From assembly GCA_010672585.1 (NCBI GenBank), contig JAAHGF010000011.1, positions 1 through 64,000 on the forward strand: a stretch of 64,000 nt of DNA, read 5' to 3'. The stretch's first letter is position 1. Each line of letters opens with the position of its first letter. The notes beneath the pieces are model-generated. The model saw nothing but the letters and a program-made list of their open reading frames with translations. It ran no database searches and had not been told where the DNA came from. Source of the DNA: Okeania sp. SIO1I7 (lineage in GTDB: Bacteria > Cyanobacteriota > Cyanobacteriia > Cyanobacteriales > Microcoleaceae). The translations under genes were made by a program, and so were the position numbers. Positions 37,520-46,406 of this stretch are shown here, one piece after another.

Positions 37520-38179
37520 CTAATTTGGAGCTGCTTTATCAAGATAAATTTTTTTAGAATCTTTGGGAATGTCAATCCATTTTAAATCTATTTGTAAACG
37601 GTAGATGAGATTAGATATGGTAACTCCAAGTTCATCTGCCATAGCATAAAGATGTTTCCAATTTGTTAAGTCACGCCCCTTTCGCGCTTCTTCTAACTTA
37701 TATTTAGGCATCAGCAAACACCCTGCAAAATATTGAGCTTGCCATTCAATTTTATCCAGATTCCTTACAATACCACGAGACAAAGATGGTTCAAAAATTT
37801 CCTTAGATCCATCATTAACTCCTTCTATATTACCCACTGCATCATGATTAATATGCAGCATCCAATGTCCGATTTCGTGAGCTATAGTTGATTGTATAAA
37901 TCCATCTTTTTGCTCTTCTGTTAGTTCTAGTTCATGAATATCTTCGTTAAGAATAATTTGTTTTTCCAGTGGCAGAATCATAGCTGCTACCTTTCTTTTT
38001 CCATCATCAGGTATGTCGTCCCAATCAATCTCTAAATCTAGGAACTTAGCGATCGCGTCTGCAACGTATTTTGGTTTGAGACAATTTTTATGCTTCTCTT
38101 CCACACTCATCCGAAGTTCAGTTGCTAGGCGTTCAATTTCCTCTTTGGACATGAACTTATAAGGTTTGAATATATTCAA
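37520..38179 (-). CDS. ImmA/IrrE family metallopeptidase
   Basis: Zinc peptidase of the ImmA/IrrE family (219 residues) with HEIGHWMLH (about 106-114) for catalysis and the downstream IEWQAQYFAGCLLMPK helix bearing the third ligand. These peptidases typically cleave a partner XRE repressor, releasing a regulated element. The likely start is TTG 38179, preceded by GAGG and only 2 nt after the XRE stop codon; ATG 38152 is the alternative but lacks a ribosome binding site. It forms an operon with the XRE gene and is divergent from the Argonaute operon. Confidence 0.85.
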   Translation of the reverse strand: MNIFKPYKFMSKEEIERLATELRMSVEEKHKNCLKPKYVADAIAKFLDLEIDWDDIPDDGKRKVAAMILPLEKQIILNEDIHELELTEEQKDGFIQSTIAHEIGHWMLHINHDAVGNIEGVNDGSKEIFEPSLSRGIVRNLDKIEWQAQYFAGCLLMPKYKLEEARKGRDLTNWKHLYAMADELGVTISNLIYRLQIDLKWIDIPKDSKKIYLDKAAPN

Positions 38180-38181
38180 GT

Positions 38182-38547
38182 CTACTTTTCCTCACTTTCT
38201 GATTGTTTGGTTTGCCGTAGTATTTTTTTGGCAAATTCAGGTTCATCCCGCATTTGGCGAAGTAAAGCAGGTACTTCCTTATACTTTCTGACAAGTTCCT
38301 CAAAAACTTTGGCATCATCTGGTTTAATTCTGCCAGCAAGATGTTTTAAATCTTCTTCTTGTTCGCTCAAGTCTAGATGATAAGCTAACGCCTGGATAAC
38401 ATCTTCACTAGGTGGATAGCCAGCACGATCGTTTTCTAGTTTGGACAGATAGGTATAATCTACCCCTACCAACTTTGCTAGTTCTCGCTGACTATACTCT
38501 TTTTCTTTACGAGCTTTACGAATAACCTTGCCAAAAGTCTGGCTCAT
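38182..38547 (-). CDS. XRE family helix-turn-helix regulator
   Basis: A 121-residue DNA-binding protein. The HTH runs FGKVIRKARKEKEYSQRELAKLVGVDYTYLSKLENDRAGYP at residues 5-45, followed by a helical dimerisation part (PALLRQMRDEPEFAKKILR). ATG 38547 is supported by GAGGG upstream; longer starts at 38562 and 38577 are possible. With the following ImmA/IrrE gene it forms the classic repressor-protease pair of phage and integrative elements. It may repress its own operon and the divergent small-ORF, Cas4-like and Argonaute operon. Confidence 0.87.
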   Translation of the reverse strand: MSQTFGKVIRKARKEKEYSQRELAKLVGVDYTYLSKLENDRAGYPPSEDVIQALAYHLDLSEQEEDLKHLAGRIKPDDAKVFEELVRKYKEVPALLRQMRDEPEFAKKILRQTKQSESEEK

Positions 38548-38706
38548 GGCTTTGTCCCTCATTATAAAAAAAATCATATTTCTATATTGACTTTATCTTC
38601 AATTTAAGTTTATATTATTAGTTGATTAATTTGGTCAATCTGAGCAATATAAACATATAATAGCTTAAGCAAGGCTATTTAGTCCACCTAACAATTAGTT
38701 ATAGAT
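38548..38706. promoter_or_regulatory. Divergent promoter region between XRE and Argonaute operons
   Basis: About 160 bp, very AT-rich. A TATAAT at 38656-38661 faces the Argonaute operon, with a weak TTGGTC 19 bp upstream (38631-38636). TTATATTATTA and ATAATAGCTTAAG phrases could belong to operators, but no perfect palindrome was found. The arrangement would let one XRE repressor control both directions. Confidence 0.45.
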
Positions 38707-38928
38707 ATGACAAATAAATCCTCAAATCCCAATCAACTCTGCTTTTCCATCGGTAGACCCCTAGAAGTTTTGCTCCAAGAACTGCAAACCACAAGTCGGA
38801 GTCCTAGTCTGCGGGAAGCAGCAAAACAAATGTTGGAGGGCTTACATACTTTAAAATTGGCCAATCAAACTGACCGGGCCAAGTCAGTCAAAGCTCAAAC
38901 AGCAATTTACGAAATTCTGACAAAATAG
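38707..38928 (+). CDS. Small protein leading the Argonaute operon
   Basis: A 73-residue basic protein (MTNKSSNPNQLCFSIGRPLE, then helices LREAAKQMLEGLHTLKLANQ and AKSVKAQTAIYEILTK). No recognised family. It is 36 nt upstream of the Cas4-like gene on the same strand, so it is probably in the operon. Helical content and charge would suit a small nucleic-acid-binding or partner protein, but this is inference. It could also be an antitoxin-like or regulatory peptide. Confidence 0.55.
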   Translation: MTNKSSNPNQLCFSIGRPLEVLLQELQTTSRSPSLREAAKQMLEGLHTLKLANQTDRAKSVKAQTAIYEILTK

Positions 38929-38964
38929 ACCTTTTACCGCCTTCTACCATAGAAGGCTAAATAT

Positions 38965-39780
38965 ATGGAAAAAATTTGGCAATTTGCTAGTTATAACCTT
39001 TGGTTACTGTTTCAACCTCCTGTGGGGCGAGAACATTTTCATTGCGATATGAAACGAGGTTTCGCTAAGGTGCGGAAAAAAGAACCCAAAGTTAAGGCAC
39101 TTTTGGAAGATAACATTCCCCAACGAATAGGTTTACTTGCACAAAAAGGAGTTTATGAATTTCACGAAAATCCCGAAATGTTTTCTAGGGAGGATGGTGT
39201 TGAGCAAATAGCAGAAATTTTGCAATTAAATCAAGAATTAGCAGAAGTGCAGCAACGAGTTTTAAATATCCTCAAAAACTATCATCAACACCCATTTTTA
39301 CTTAACAAGAAAATCATTAAACTTAGTCGAGGTGACGAGGGTTTTCCTGAACCAATTTTGATGGAAATAGGGGATTCCAAGTTCAATTTTTATGCTGCTA
39401 TCGACTGCATTTTTCAAGAATCAGATGGTACGCTTCATATATTAGATTTTAAGACTGGAAAATCTGATATTGATCGAAGACAAGGTTATCTTTATCTATT
39501 AGCAGCTAGCTATTTGTACCCTCAACAAAAAGCCGTTGCTTCATTCTATAATTTAGAGACTTGCGAACATTCCGATCCTATTATTGCAGATGCTGATACT
39601 TTAGAAGCATTTGCTATAGAGATGGAAATAATAGCCAAAAAGCATCAAGAAGAAAAGAAATCATACTACTATCATCGTCAGGAATTCAGCAAAGTATTTC
39701 GACAAAATCCTGGCATTGCCTGTAGTTGTTGTCCTTTTAAAACTATTTGTAAATTTTCTATATCGGAGGTTTCTGCATGA
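38965..39780 (+). CDS. Cas4-like PD-(D/E)XK nuclease associated with Argonaute
   Basis: RecB/Cas4-like nuclease of 271 residues. Motif II is D147 in AAIDCIF, motif III is D161-F-K163 in ILDFKTGK, and the QxxxY element is Q173-Y177. The C-terminal cysteines C253, C256 and C262 (in CSCCPFKTIC) and possibly C27 would ligate an Fe-S cluster as in Cas4. The stop overlaps the Argonaute start by 4 bp (ATGA), so translation is coupled. Nucleases of this type are known pAgo neighbours; here one could process guides or degrade cut DNA. There is no cas1, cas2 or CRISPR array in the window. Confidence 0.85.
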   Translation: MEKIWQFASYNLWLLFQPPVGREHFHCDMKRGFAKVRKKEPKVKALLEDNIPQRIGLLAQKGVYEFHENPEMFSREDGVEQIAEILQLNQELAEVQQRVLNILKNYHQHPFLLNKKIIKLSRGDEGFPEPILMEIGDSKFNFYAAIDCIFQESDGTLHILDFKTGKSDIDRRQGYLYLLAASYLYPQQKAVASFYNLETCEHSDPIIADADTLEAFAIEMEIIAKKHQEEKKSYYYHRQEFSKVFRQNPGIACSCCPFKTICKFSISEVSA

Positions 39781-42035
39781 CTATTGCTAATAAGAAAATT
39801 CAAGCTCCAACACCTGCACCATCACCCAAAAGATATTTGAGTGAAATTTTTCCCCTGGAAATTGATCGACCAAATTTTCAATGTTTTCGATTAAATGACA
39901 AAATAGAACGTCAGGTGGGAAATCAATTTGCTTGGCGTTTCTGTCAAAAGTTTTCTGATATTGATGAAAATCTTCGTGGTATTATTGTCATCTGGGAAAA
40001 AGGAGACTTTTGGGTATTAGCTAAACCTAATCAGTCAATGCCTACTTCACAACAATACAAACAAACATTGAAAAAAATTCAAGAAGACTTGAAAGAAGAT
40101 ATTGGCGATCGCTTTTTGTCAATTCAATGGGTACGCAACCCTGAAATAAATGCTTCTATCAAGGCTCAATTAGCTGTGAGAATATTAAAATTCAACGGAG
40201 CTTTTTCCTCAGAAACTATTAAGTCTGAAAATCAGGTAGAGGTTAAGCGAGAAGTAAATTTTGGAGCAGAAATTTTTGAAGTAGAAGGTGTTGAAATACC
40301 AGCTATTTTTTTAACGCCAAGAACTTATTTTTCTTTTGCAGAAGACTTAGCTTATTTTTTTGAAAATCATCCTTATCGACAGAATTCAGAAAAACTTTTG
40401 ATAGGTTTAAAAGTTAGAGATATTGAAAAAAATAGTTCTGCTACAATTTTTAAATTAGTAGGAACTATTGGGGAACGTAGCAAAGAAATTTTGGAGAAAG
40501 CAACTGGTTCAACTAGCAAAGAAAAACTCAGAGAAGCACCAGATGAACAACCTGTTGTAGCTGTTAAATTCGGGAAAAATCCTAAAGAATTTCACTATGC
40601 AATGGCAGCCCTACGACCTTGTGTGACAAGTGAAACTGCTCATTTATTTAAAGTAGAATATGGAGATTTGTTGAAGGCAACTAAAATTTCTTACGAGCAG
40701 CGATTAGATTTTTTAATTTCATCAAAACAACAAGCAGAAAAATATCTTTCCATTTATGGATTTAAAGTAAAAAATTCTCTTAATAGTCGAGATTACGATT
40801 CATTATTTTCACCTCCAGGACTAAAAATAGAAGAAACTAAACTATTATTTGGAAATGGTTTTATTGGTGAAAGAGGCAAAGTTTTAACAGGATTATCTAA
40901 GGGTGGTGTCTATCATCGTCACGATGATTATAGAACCCTACCTATTAGAATTGCTGTTTTAAAAGTTGGTAATTTTACACTAAAAACATCTTTACTTGAT
41001 GAAATCAAAAAACGTCTGAACAGCTATGGGTTTAAAAGTTTAATTAAGCTTACTACTGTTTCTGTCAATAGTGCTAGTGTGTCAGAAGATAGAACCCAAG
41101 TAGAAAAAGCTGTTAATAAGTTAATAGAAATTCCTGCGGATATTGTGATAACAATTCTCCCTCAAAGCGATCGTAATGCTGATAATAATGAAGAAGGAAG
41201 TTTCTATTCTTTTGTCTCTTCCCGTTTGCTAAGACGAGGACTTGCTAGCCAAATTATTTATGAGAAAACTTTGGCAAACTCTAATAATTACAAAAATATT
41301 CTCAATCAAATAATTCCTGGTATCTTAGCAAAACTAGGAAACTTGCCTTTCATTTTAGCTGAACCTTTAGAAATTGCTGATTATTTCATTGGTTTAGATA
41401 TTTCCAGAACTCCCAAAAAAAGACAAGCAGGAAGTCTAAATGTTTGTGCAAGCGTTCGTTTATATGGTAAGCAAGGAGAGTTTATTGGTTATCAACTAGA
41501 AGATGCTTTAACAGAAGGAGAAACAATAGAGAAACGAACCCTCGAAAGATTTCTACCTGCTGCTAACCTCAGCGGGAAAACTGTACTTATTTATCGTGAC
41601 GGACGTTTTTGTGGTGATGAAGTCAAGCATTTGCGGGAACGAGCAAAAGCTATTCGTTCTAAATTTATTTTAGTAGAATGTATTAAATCTGGCGTTCCCA
41701 GACTGTATGATTTTAAGAACCCAAATCTAATAGCACCAACAAAAGGTTTAGCACTTCGTTTATCCTCCCATGAAGTAATTTTGATCACAACTCATGTAGC
41801 TGAAAATATGGGTTTAGCTCAACCTTTACGTTTAAAAGTTATTCCTGATGAGAACCAACAAATATCACTAGAAAGTTTAGTAGAGGCAACCTTGAAACTA
41901 ACTTTGCTCCATCATGGTTCCCTCAAAGAACCACGCTTACCCGTACCTATATACGGTTCAGATCGTATAGCTTATCGACGGTTACAAGGTATTTCTCCAG
42001 GAGCATTAAATGGTGATCGCCAGTTTTGGCTATAA
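39777..42035 (+). CDS. Long prokaryotic Argonaute (pAgo), predicted catalytically active
   Basis: Guide-directed nuclease of 752 residues. The MID domain is near 450-530 (PADIVITILPQSD; ASQIIYEKTL; NILNQIIPGILAKLGNLPF). PIWI runs from about 530 to the end. The DEDX tetrad looks complete: D541 in GLDISRT, a glutamate finger at E575 or E580/E582 (LEDALTEGETIE), D608 in YRDGRF and D729 in YGSDRIAY. N, linker and PAZ-like regions precede (about 20-400). Other long cyanobacterial pAgos, such as SeAgo, act with DNA guides on DNA and restrict plasmids or phage; a similar role here is inference. The gene is coupled to the Cas4-like gene. Confidence 0.92.
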   Translation: MTIANKKIQAPTPAPSPKRYLSEIFPLEIDRPNFQCFRLNDKIERQVGNQFAWRFCQKFSDIDENLRGIIVIWEKGDFWVLAKPNQSMPTSQQYKQTLKKIQEDLKEDIGDRFLSIQWVRNPEINASIKAQLAVRILKFNGAFSSETIKSENQVEVKREVNFGAEIFEVEGVEIPAIFLTPRTYFSFAEDLAYFFENHPYRQNSEKLLIGLKVRDIEKNSSATIFKLVGTIGERSKEILEKATGSTSKEKLREAPDEQPVVAVKFGKNPKEFHYAMAALRPCVTSETAHLFKVEYGDLLKATKISYEQRLDFLISSKQQAEKYLSIYGFKVKNSLNSRDYDSLFSPPGLKIEETKLLFGNGFIGERGKVLTGLSKGGVYHRHDDYRTLPIRIAVLKVGNFTLKTSLLDEIKKRLNSYGFKSLIKLTTVSVNSASVSEDRTQVEKAVNKLIEIPADIVITILPQSDRNADNNEEGSFYSFVSSRLLRRGLASQIIYEKTLANSNNYKNILNQIIPGILAKLGNLPFILAEPLEIADYFIGLDISRTPKKRQAGSLNVCASVRLYGKQGEFIGYQLEDALTEGETIEKRTLERFLPAANLSGKTVLIYRDGRFCGDEVKHLRERAKAIRSKFILVECIKSGVPRLYDFKNPNLIAPTKGLALRLSSHEVILITTHVAENMGLAQPLRLKVIPDENQQISLESLVEATLKLTLLHHGSLKEPRLPVPIYGSDRIAYRRLQGISPGALNGDRQFWL

Positions 42036-42612
42036 TAAAAAATCAACCTTTTACGCGGAAGTCAAAAGCGAGTGCGTAATTCTGAGGTTTCCTCAGAATG
42101 TAAGACGCACTCAAGACAGTAAAAAGTTAAAATTCAAAAGTATTGATTGGTAAGGCTTTTAGGGTTTTGTAACTGGTTAGTTATTTCTGCCATCCTGCAA
42201 TAGGGTATAGGAGTGAAAAACATTTCTGAGATTCATCATCCGCATAAGTCTTAACCAATTTTTTTTTAGCTTAAGGATTTTTATATAGCGATCGCTCCAG
42301 ATTAAATAATCCTTATGAAAAACCAAAATTTTTGGCATTGCTAAGGGGTGGGATGAATATAAGTTCAGAAATAATCTTGAATCATAAGTATTGACTTTGA
42401 TTATACCACAATTAGACCATTTCCTTCTTCCTTATTTAAAGATTAGATAATTTATGCTAATATACTAAAACTTGAATCTGTTAGAGCTATTTAAAGTAGT
42501 AGCCACAATTGGCTAATCTTGCTTTCTGTAATCAGAACTAGCAAAAAATAACTACTTTTGCTCCACAAAACAAAAATAAAGTCAAAATATCTATTAGGAG
42601 GATAATGCATAG
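42036..42612. repeat. Spacer with a repeat shared with 22796-22935
   Basis: About 42052-42200 repeats the segment found at 22796-22935, ending in TTTTGTAACTGGTTAG and TTTCTGCCATCCTGCA. A HIP1 site GCGATCGC lies near 42288. The remaining DNA upstream of rpsU is AT-rich and probably carries its promoter. Confidence 0.6.
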
Positions 42613-42801
42613 ATGACCCAAGTGATACTAGGAGAAAATGAAGGAATTGAATCTGCATTACGTCGGTTTAAACGACAAGTTTCTCAAGCTGGAATATTCC
42701 CAGATATGAAAAAGCATCGTCATTTTGAGACACCCATTGAAAAACGGAAGCGTAAAGCAATGGCTCTACAAAAACAAAGGAAAAGACGTTCCCGCTATTA
42801 A
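42613..42801 (+). CDS. rpsU: 30S ribosomal protein S21
   Basis: A 62-residue, strongly basic protein. [26 protein letters not shown] followed by the C-terminal [17 protein letters not shown] is typical of bacterial S21, which helps start translation on the small subunit. The start ATG is preceded by AGGAGG (42597-42602). A GAGACGC/GCGTCTC hairpin at 42893-42912 may terminate the transcript. Confidence 0.95.
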   Translation: MTQVILGENEGIESALRRFKRQVSQAGIFPDMKKHRHFETPIEKRKRKAMALQKQRKRRSRY

Positions 42802-42892
42802 TCTTTATTGCTTTATTGTAATTTGAATTTGTTGTTAATTAGTGTCTTTCTACTGTATAAGTCATTAAGAAGCTGTTAAGATAACTGTTGTT

Positions 42893-42912
42893 GAGACGCC
42901 TGGGTGCGTCTC
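42893..42912 (+). terminator. Hairpin downstream of rpsU
   Basis: GAGACGC pairs with GCGTCTC around a 6-nt loop. It lies about 90 nt after the rpsU stop. The T-run is weak, so it may be a partial terminator. Confidence 0.4.
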
Positions 42913-42945
42913 CCTGACACTACTAACAGAAAAAGAACTAAACAT

Positions 42946-43225
42946 CAGCAATTACTAATATTTGGTGAGGTACAAAATTATAGCTTTTAGGCAACAAGCA
43001 ACAGCAAAGAAAAAGACAATTTTACCTCACCTATGGTGAAAAACCCTATATCTTAAAAATCATATTTAGAGGATATCTGAAAAGTTTTTTGATACTGAAT
43101 TTTGCCCCCCTAGCCCCCCAACTTTGGGGGGAACAAGAGTCAATTTGCTTGCTCTAGTCCCCCAAAATTGGGGGATGCGCGGGGGCGAGCGATGTAGCAA
43201 ATGGGACTTCTCAGACAACCTCTTA
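42946..43225. repeat. Degenerate MITE-3 copy followed by a palindromic element
   Basis: Near 42946-43051 a MITE-3-like copy carries GGTGAGGTACAAAATT and TTACCTCACC. At 43066-43225 a second element has inverted ends TTAGAGGATATCTGAAAAG and CTTCTCAGACAACCTCTTA. Its core is CCCCCCTAGCCCCCCAAC with GGGGGG complements (possible hairpin CCCCAACTTTGGGGGG). Confidence 0.55.
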
Positions 43226-43277
43226 TAAGTAACTATTTTCTGCTAAATTAATATTAATTTAAGAGTTGAATTTGACA

Positions 43278-43474
43278 GAATAATTAATAATTAATAATTA
43301 AATAATTCTGGTTTAAAGTCTCCCCTTAATTAAGGGAAAAAGCGGTCGAGGGATGGCGAGGTCTCCTCGCCATATCCAATCGACCAAGAGAAAAGAGAAT
43401 ATTCCTTGTATTCAATCAAGAACGATTAAAACCGGAGGTAATTATCAATTATCCATTATCAATTATCCATTAAT
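43278..43474 (-). repeat. MITE-1 copy, long form, in the deoC leader
   Basis: Same features as the long form at 31056: AT tracts on both sides, CCCCTTAATTAAGGG, the AAAGCGGTCGAGGGATGGCGAGG/CCTCGCCAT hairpin and an ACCGGAGGTAATTATC end. It ends about 25 bp before the deoC start, so deoC transcripts may include it. Confidence 0.7.
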
Positions 43475-43500
43475 GAAACTATATTTTGGGAGAGAAAAAA

Positions 43501-44181
43501 ATGGCTGTAGAGCAGCCGGAACTTATAGATATTTCCCCTTTTATTGACCACTCTTTATTAACAATTACCGCAACCCCAGAACAAGTTTCAAAATTCTGTA
43601 CGGACGCTGAAAAATTTAAGTTTCCATCAGTTTGCGTATATCCTTACTACGTCAAACAAGTAGCTGAACTTCTTCATGGCAAACATCCTAAAGTTTGTAC
43701 TGTAATTGGTTTTCCTCATGGTCAAACTACTGGTCAAGCTAAATTATATGAAGCTTCAGAAACTGTAGAAAATGGCGCTTCAGAATTAGATGTGATGATT
43801 AATTTGAGTCAAATCAAAACAGGGCACGCTAATGAATTACATCGGGAAATTGCGGAAATTTCTGAGGAAACTGGTAAAGCAGTTAAGGCCATTTTAGAGA
43901 TGGCATTACTTACAGAAGCAGAAAAGCGATTAGCGACAGAAGTCTTAATGGATTCTGGTGTGGCTTTTATTGTTACTAATACGGGATGGTATGGTGGAGC
44001 AACGGTGGCGGATGTGCAACTGCTCAAGGAAATGACCAAGACTAATGTGGGAATTAAAGCTGCTGGAGGAATTAAAAGTTATGAGCAAGCAGTGGATCTA
44101 ATTTCTGTGGGTGCTACTCGGTTAGGTACATCTCGTGGTCTAGAATTGCTCAAACAGCAAAAGGACAAATCCGGATATTGA
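43501..44181 (+). CDS. deoC: Deoxyribose-phosphate aldolase
   Basis: Class I aldolase splitting 2-deoxyribose-5-phosphate into acetaldehyde and glyceraldehyde-3-phosphate. Seen: [47 protein letters not shown], the Schiff-base lysine in [14 protein letters not shown], and [23 protein letters not shown] at the phosphate site. ATG 43501 with GGGAGAG upstream gives 226 residues; the in-frame TTG at 43486 is unlikely. No nucleoside catabolism genes lie beside it. Confidence 0.95.
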   Translation: MAVEQPELIDISPFIDHSLLTITATPEQVSKFCTDAEKFKFPSVCVYPYYVKQVAELLHGKHPKVCTVIGFPHGQTTGQAKLYEASETVENGASELDVMINLSQIKTGHANELHREIAEISEETGKAVKAILEMALLTEAEKRLATEVLMDSGVAFIVTNTGWYGGATVADVQLLKEMTKTNVGIKAAGGIKSYEQAVDLISVGATRLGTSRGLELLKQQKDKSGY

Positions 44182-44330
44182 CATTCTCACCAGTGTGGGA
44201 GGTGTGGGGAGTGTGGGAGGTATGGGAGGTGTGGGGAGATAAAGAAAGATTTGGCAATGGCGCTCTGATAGAACATTTTTTTATCTGAATTAAACGAATT
44301 TGATATAATTATTATTTATTAGAATTACGC

Positions 44331-45030
44331 ATCGCATCTGGAAAATTTTGATAAACTCTATATTTAGTGTAGCACTATAGTTTGTACTAGGCACATATAG
44401 TGTTTTGGCTCAAATTTGACGCAGAAAAAGCGACCGCTATTATGTTGATATAGCAGTCAAAGGAAAAAGTCTAGACACATCAATTGCTGAAAACTCAGAT
44501 AATGCCAGATTTTTCTTTCTTTTCTAGATAACTAATCCCTTTGTTCCTGATTATTTGATGATTTGATTATATTTAGTTGTCTGGATATGATATAATTAGC
44601 GACTATTTAAATTTGACATCCCATCTGGAAAATATTGATAAATTCTATATTTAGTGTAGCACTATAGTTTGTACTTGGTATATATAGTGTTTTGGCTCAA
44701 ATTTGACGCAGAAAAAGCGACCGCTATTATGTTGATATAGCAGTCAAAGGAAAAAGTCTAGACACATCAATTGCTGAAAACTCAGATAATGCCAGATTTT
44801 TCTTTCTTTTCTAGATAACTAATCCCTTTGTTCCTGATTATTTGATGATTTGATTATATTTAATTGTCTGAATATGATATAATTAGCGATTTAAATTTGG
44901 CATCGCATCTGGAAAATATCGATAAACTCTATATTTAGTTTAGCACTATAGTTTGTACTTGGTACATATAGTGTTTTGGCTCAAATTTGATGAAGAGGAA
45001 GCGATCGCTATTATGCTGATATAGCAGTTG
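44331..45030. repeat. Tandem 287/284-bp repeat, two full copies and a part
   Basis: The phrase ATCGCATCTGGAAAAT (second copy ATCCCATCTGG) starts at 44331, 44618 and 44902. Copies hold a GCGACCGCTATTATGTTGATATAGC phrase; in the third copy it reads GCGATCGCTATTATGC, turning a near-HIP1 into HIP1. The third copy breaks off near 45030. No ORF. The rest of the spacer (45172-45312) is a MITE-1 copy, then TTCTGACTTCTG repeats up to recO. Confidence 0.8.
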
Positions 45031-45171
45031 AAGGAAAGGGTGCGGACACATAGGGTATTCAGTGGTCTATGAAATATATTAGGGAGCAGGAAGTAGAGAG
45101 TAGTAGTGGGAAAGAATAGATGAATAAGAGTGCAATAATTGATTTGATTTTTGATTATTGGAGATACCTAT

Positions 45172-45312
45172 TTCAACAATTAATAATGAATAATGAATAA
45201 TGAATAATGAATAATTACCTCTCCTTGAAAAGAAGAGAATTGACTCAAAGGAAATTTTTTATTTATTATCCCCTTAAAAGGGGAGGCTTTAAACCAAAAT
45301 TTTTCGGTAATT
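45172..45312 (+). repeat. MITE-1 copy upstream of recO
   Basis: TTTCAACAATTAATAATGAA start, ACCTCTCCTTGAAAAGAAGAG arm, CCCCTTAAAAGGGGAGGCTT, TTTTTCGGTAA end. This is the short form without the GGTCG hairpin. Confidence 0.7.
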
Positions 45313-45431
45313 AAATATTATTGATATCCTGACTTCTGATTTCTGACTTCTGACTTTTGACTTATAACTTCTTCTTCACTTCTGCCTTCTGCCCTCTGCC
45401 TTCTTCCTTCTTCCCTCTTCGTTCTTAACAT

Positions 45432-46247
45432 ATGGCCCGAACCTACAAAGCAACTGGAATAAATCTCAAAGCTATACCCATAGGCGAATCAGACCGTTTA
45501 TTAACGATTTTGACGCCAGAATATGGTTTGATTCGAGTAGTGGCACCAGGAGTGAGGAAGCCAAAATCCAAATTGGGCGGCAGAAGTGAACTATTTGTAG
45601 TAAATGAATTATTAATTTCCCAAGGGCGATCGCTTGATAGAATAAATCAAGCAGAAACTATATTATCCTACGCGGGTCTTAGTCAAAACTTAGGAAAACT
45701 AGCAGCAGGTCAATACTTAGCAGAATTAGTCCTCCATCAAGCTTTGAGCGAACATCCCCAAGCAGAGCTTTTCTATCTTCTCAGCGAACATTTGGAACGT
45801 ATAGAAAAACTACAAAATAAAACTGACCGTCTCTGGCATACTCAACTCATATCATATCTAGCTCATGGCATTTATCATCTATTAGCCATAGAAGGAATTG
45901 CCCCCCAAGTACAAATCTGTTGTATTACTGGACGTCCATTACAGCCAAACTTTAATCATCCTAATTGGCAAGTAGGATTTAGTATAGATTCAGGTGGAGC
46001 CATTAAACTTGCTGATAATTCTTTAATTTCATCTTCACAGCAGCAAGTTAGGATAAATACTATGCTCAATGCCAATCAACTTTCACTATTTCAGCAGTTA
46101 GCTCAACCTCAGCTTAATGCTCAGGTAGAACTCACTTCTCATCAAGATTGGGTCATCGTTGAAAAACTTTTAAGAAAATATACTCAATATCATTTGGGTT
46201 ACTCTATCCGCTCTGCGGCTCTTATTGATACCTTTTTAAATGGATAA
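45432..46247 (+). CDS. recO: DNA repair protein RecO
   Basis: Recombination mediator that with RecR loads RecA on SSB-coated DNA. The N-terminal OB fold is clear: YKATGINLKAIPIGESDRLL, TILTPEYGLIRVVAPGVRKP, KSKLGGRSELFVVNELLISQ. The central helical part holds YLAELVLHQALSEHPQAELFYLL. Length is 271 residues. The last codons (TFLNG) run directly into a MITE-1 end (GGATAATTGAC) that provides the stop codon, so the C terminus may have been trimmed. The start ATG has no clear ribosome binding site after the repeats. Confidence 0.92.
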   Translation: MARTYKATGINLKAIPIGESDRLLTILTPEYGLIRVVAPGVRKPKSKLGGRSELFVVNELLISQGRSLDRINQAETILSYAGLSQNLGKLAAGQYLAELVLHQALSEHPQAELFYLLSEHLERIEKLQNKTDRLWHTQLISYLAHGIYHLLAIEGIAPQVQICCITGRPLQPNFNHPNWQVGFSIDSGGAIKLADNSLISSSQQQVRINTMLNANQLSLFQQLAQPQLNAQVELTSHQDWVIVEKLLRKYTQYHLGYSIRSAALIDTFLNG

Positions 46248-46381
46248 TTGACAATTGATAATTGATAATTAATCCATTCGGTTTAAAGCCTCTCCTTTTA
46301 AGGTTTATAAAGAAATCTGATTTCTTTATATTCAATCCTCTCGGTTTTAACCAGAGGTAATTATCCATTATCCATTGATGA
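46245..46381 (-). repeat. MITE-1 copy overlapping the recO stop
   Basis: GATAATTGATAATTAATCC end, CTCTCCTTTTAAGG core, TATTCAATCCTCTCGGTTTTAACCAGAGGTAATTATCC arm. The recO stop codon TAA lies inside its first bases. It also forms the leader of the MFS gene, whose ATG is 26 bp beyond. Confidence 0.65.
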
Positions 46382-46406
46382 AAATCTATAACTCCCTCAA
46401 TAAAAA

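Noticed and set aside
38965-39780. Cas4 of a CRISPR-Cas adaptation module
   Set aside because: No cas1, cas2 or repeat array nearby, and the gene is coupled to an Argonaute gene.
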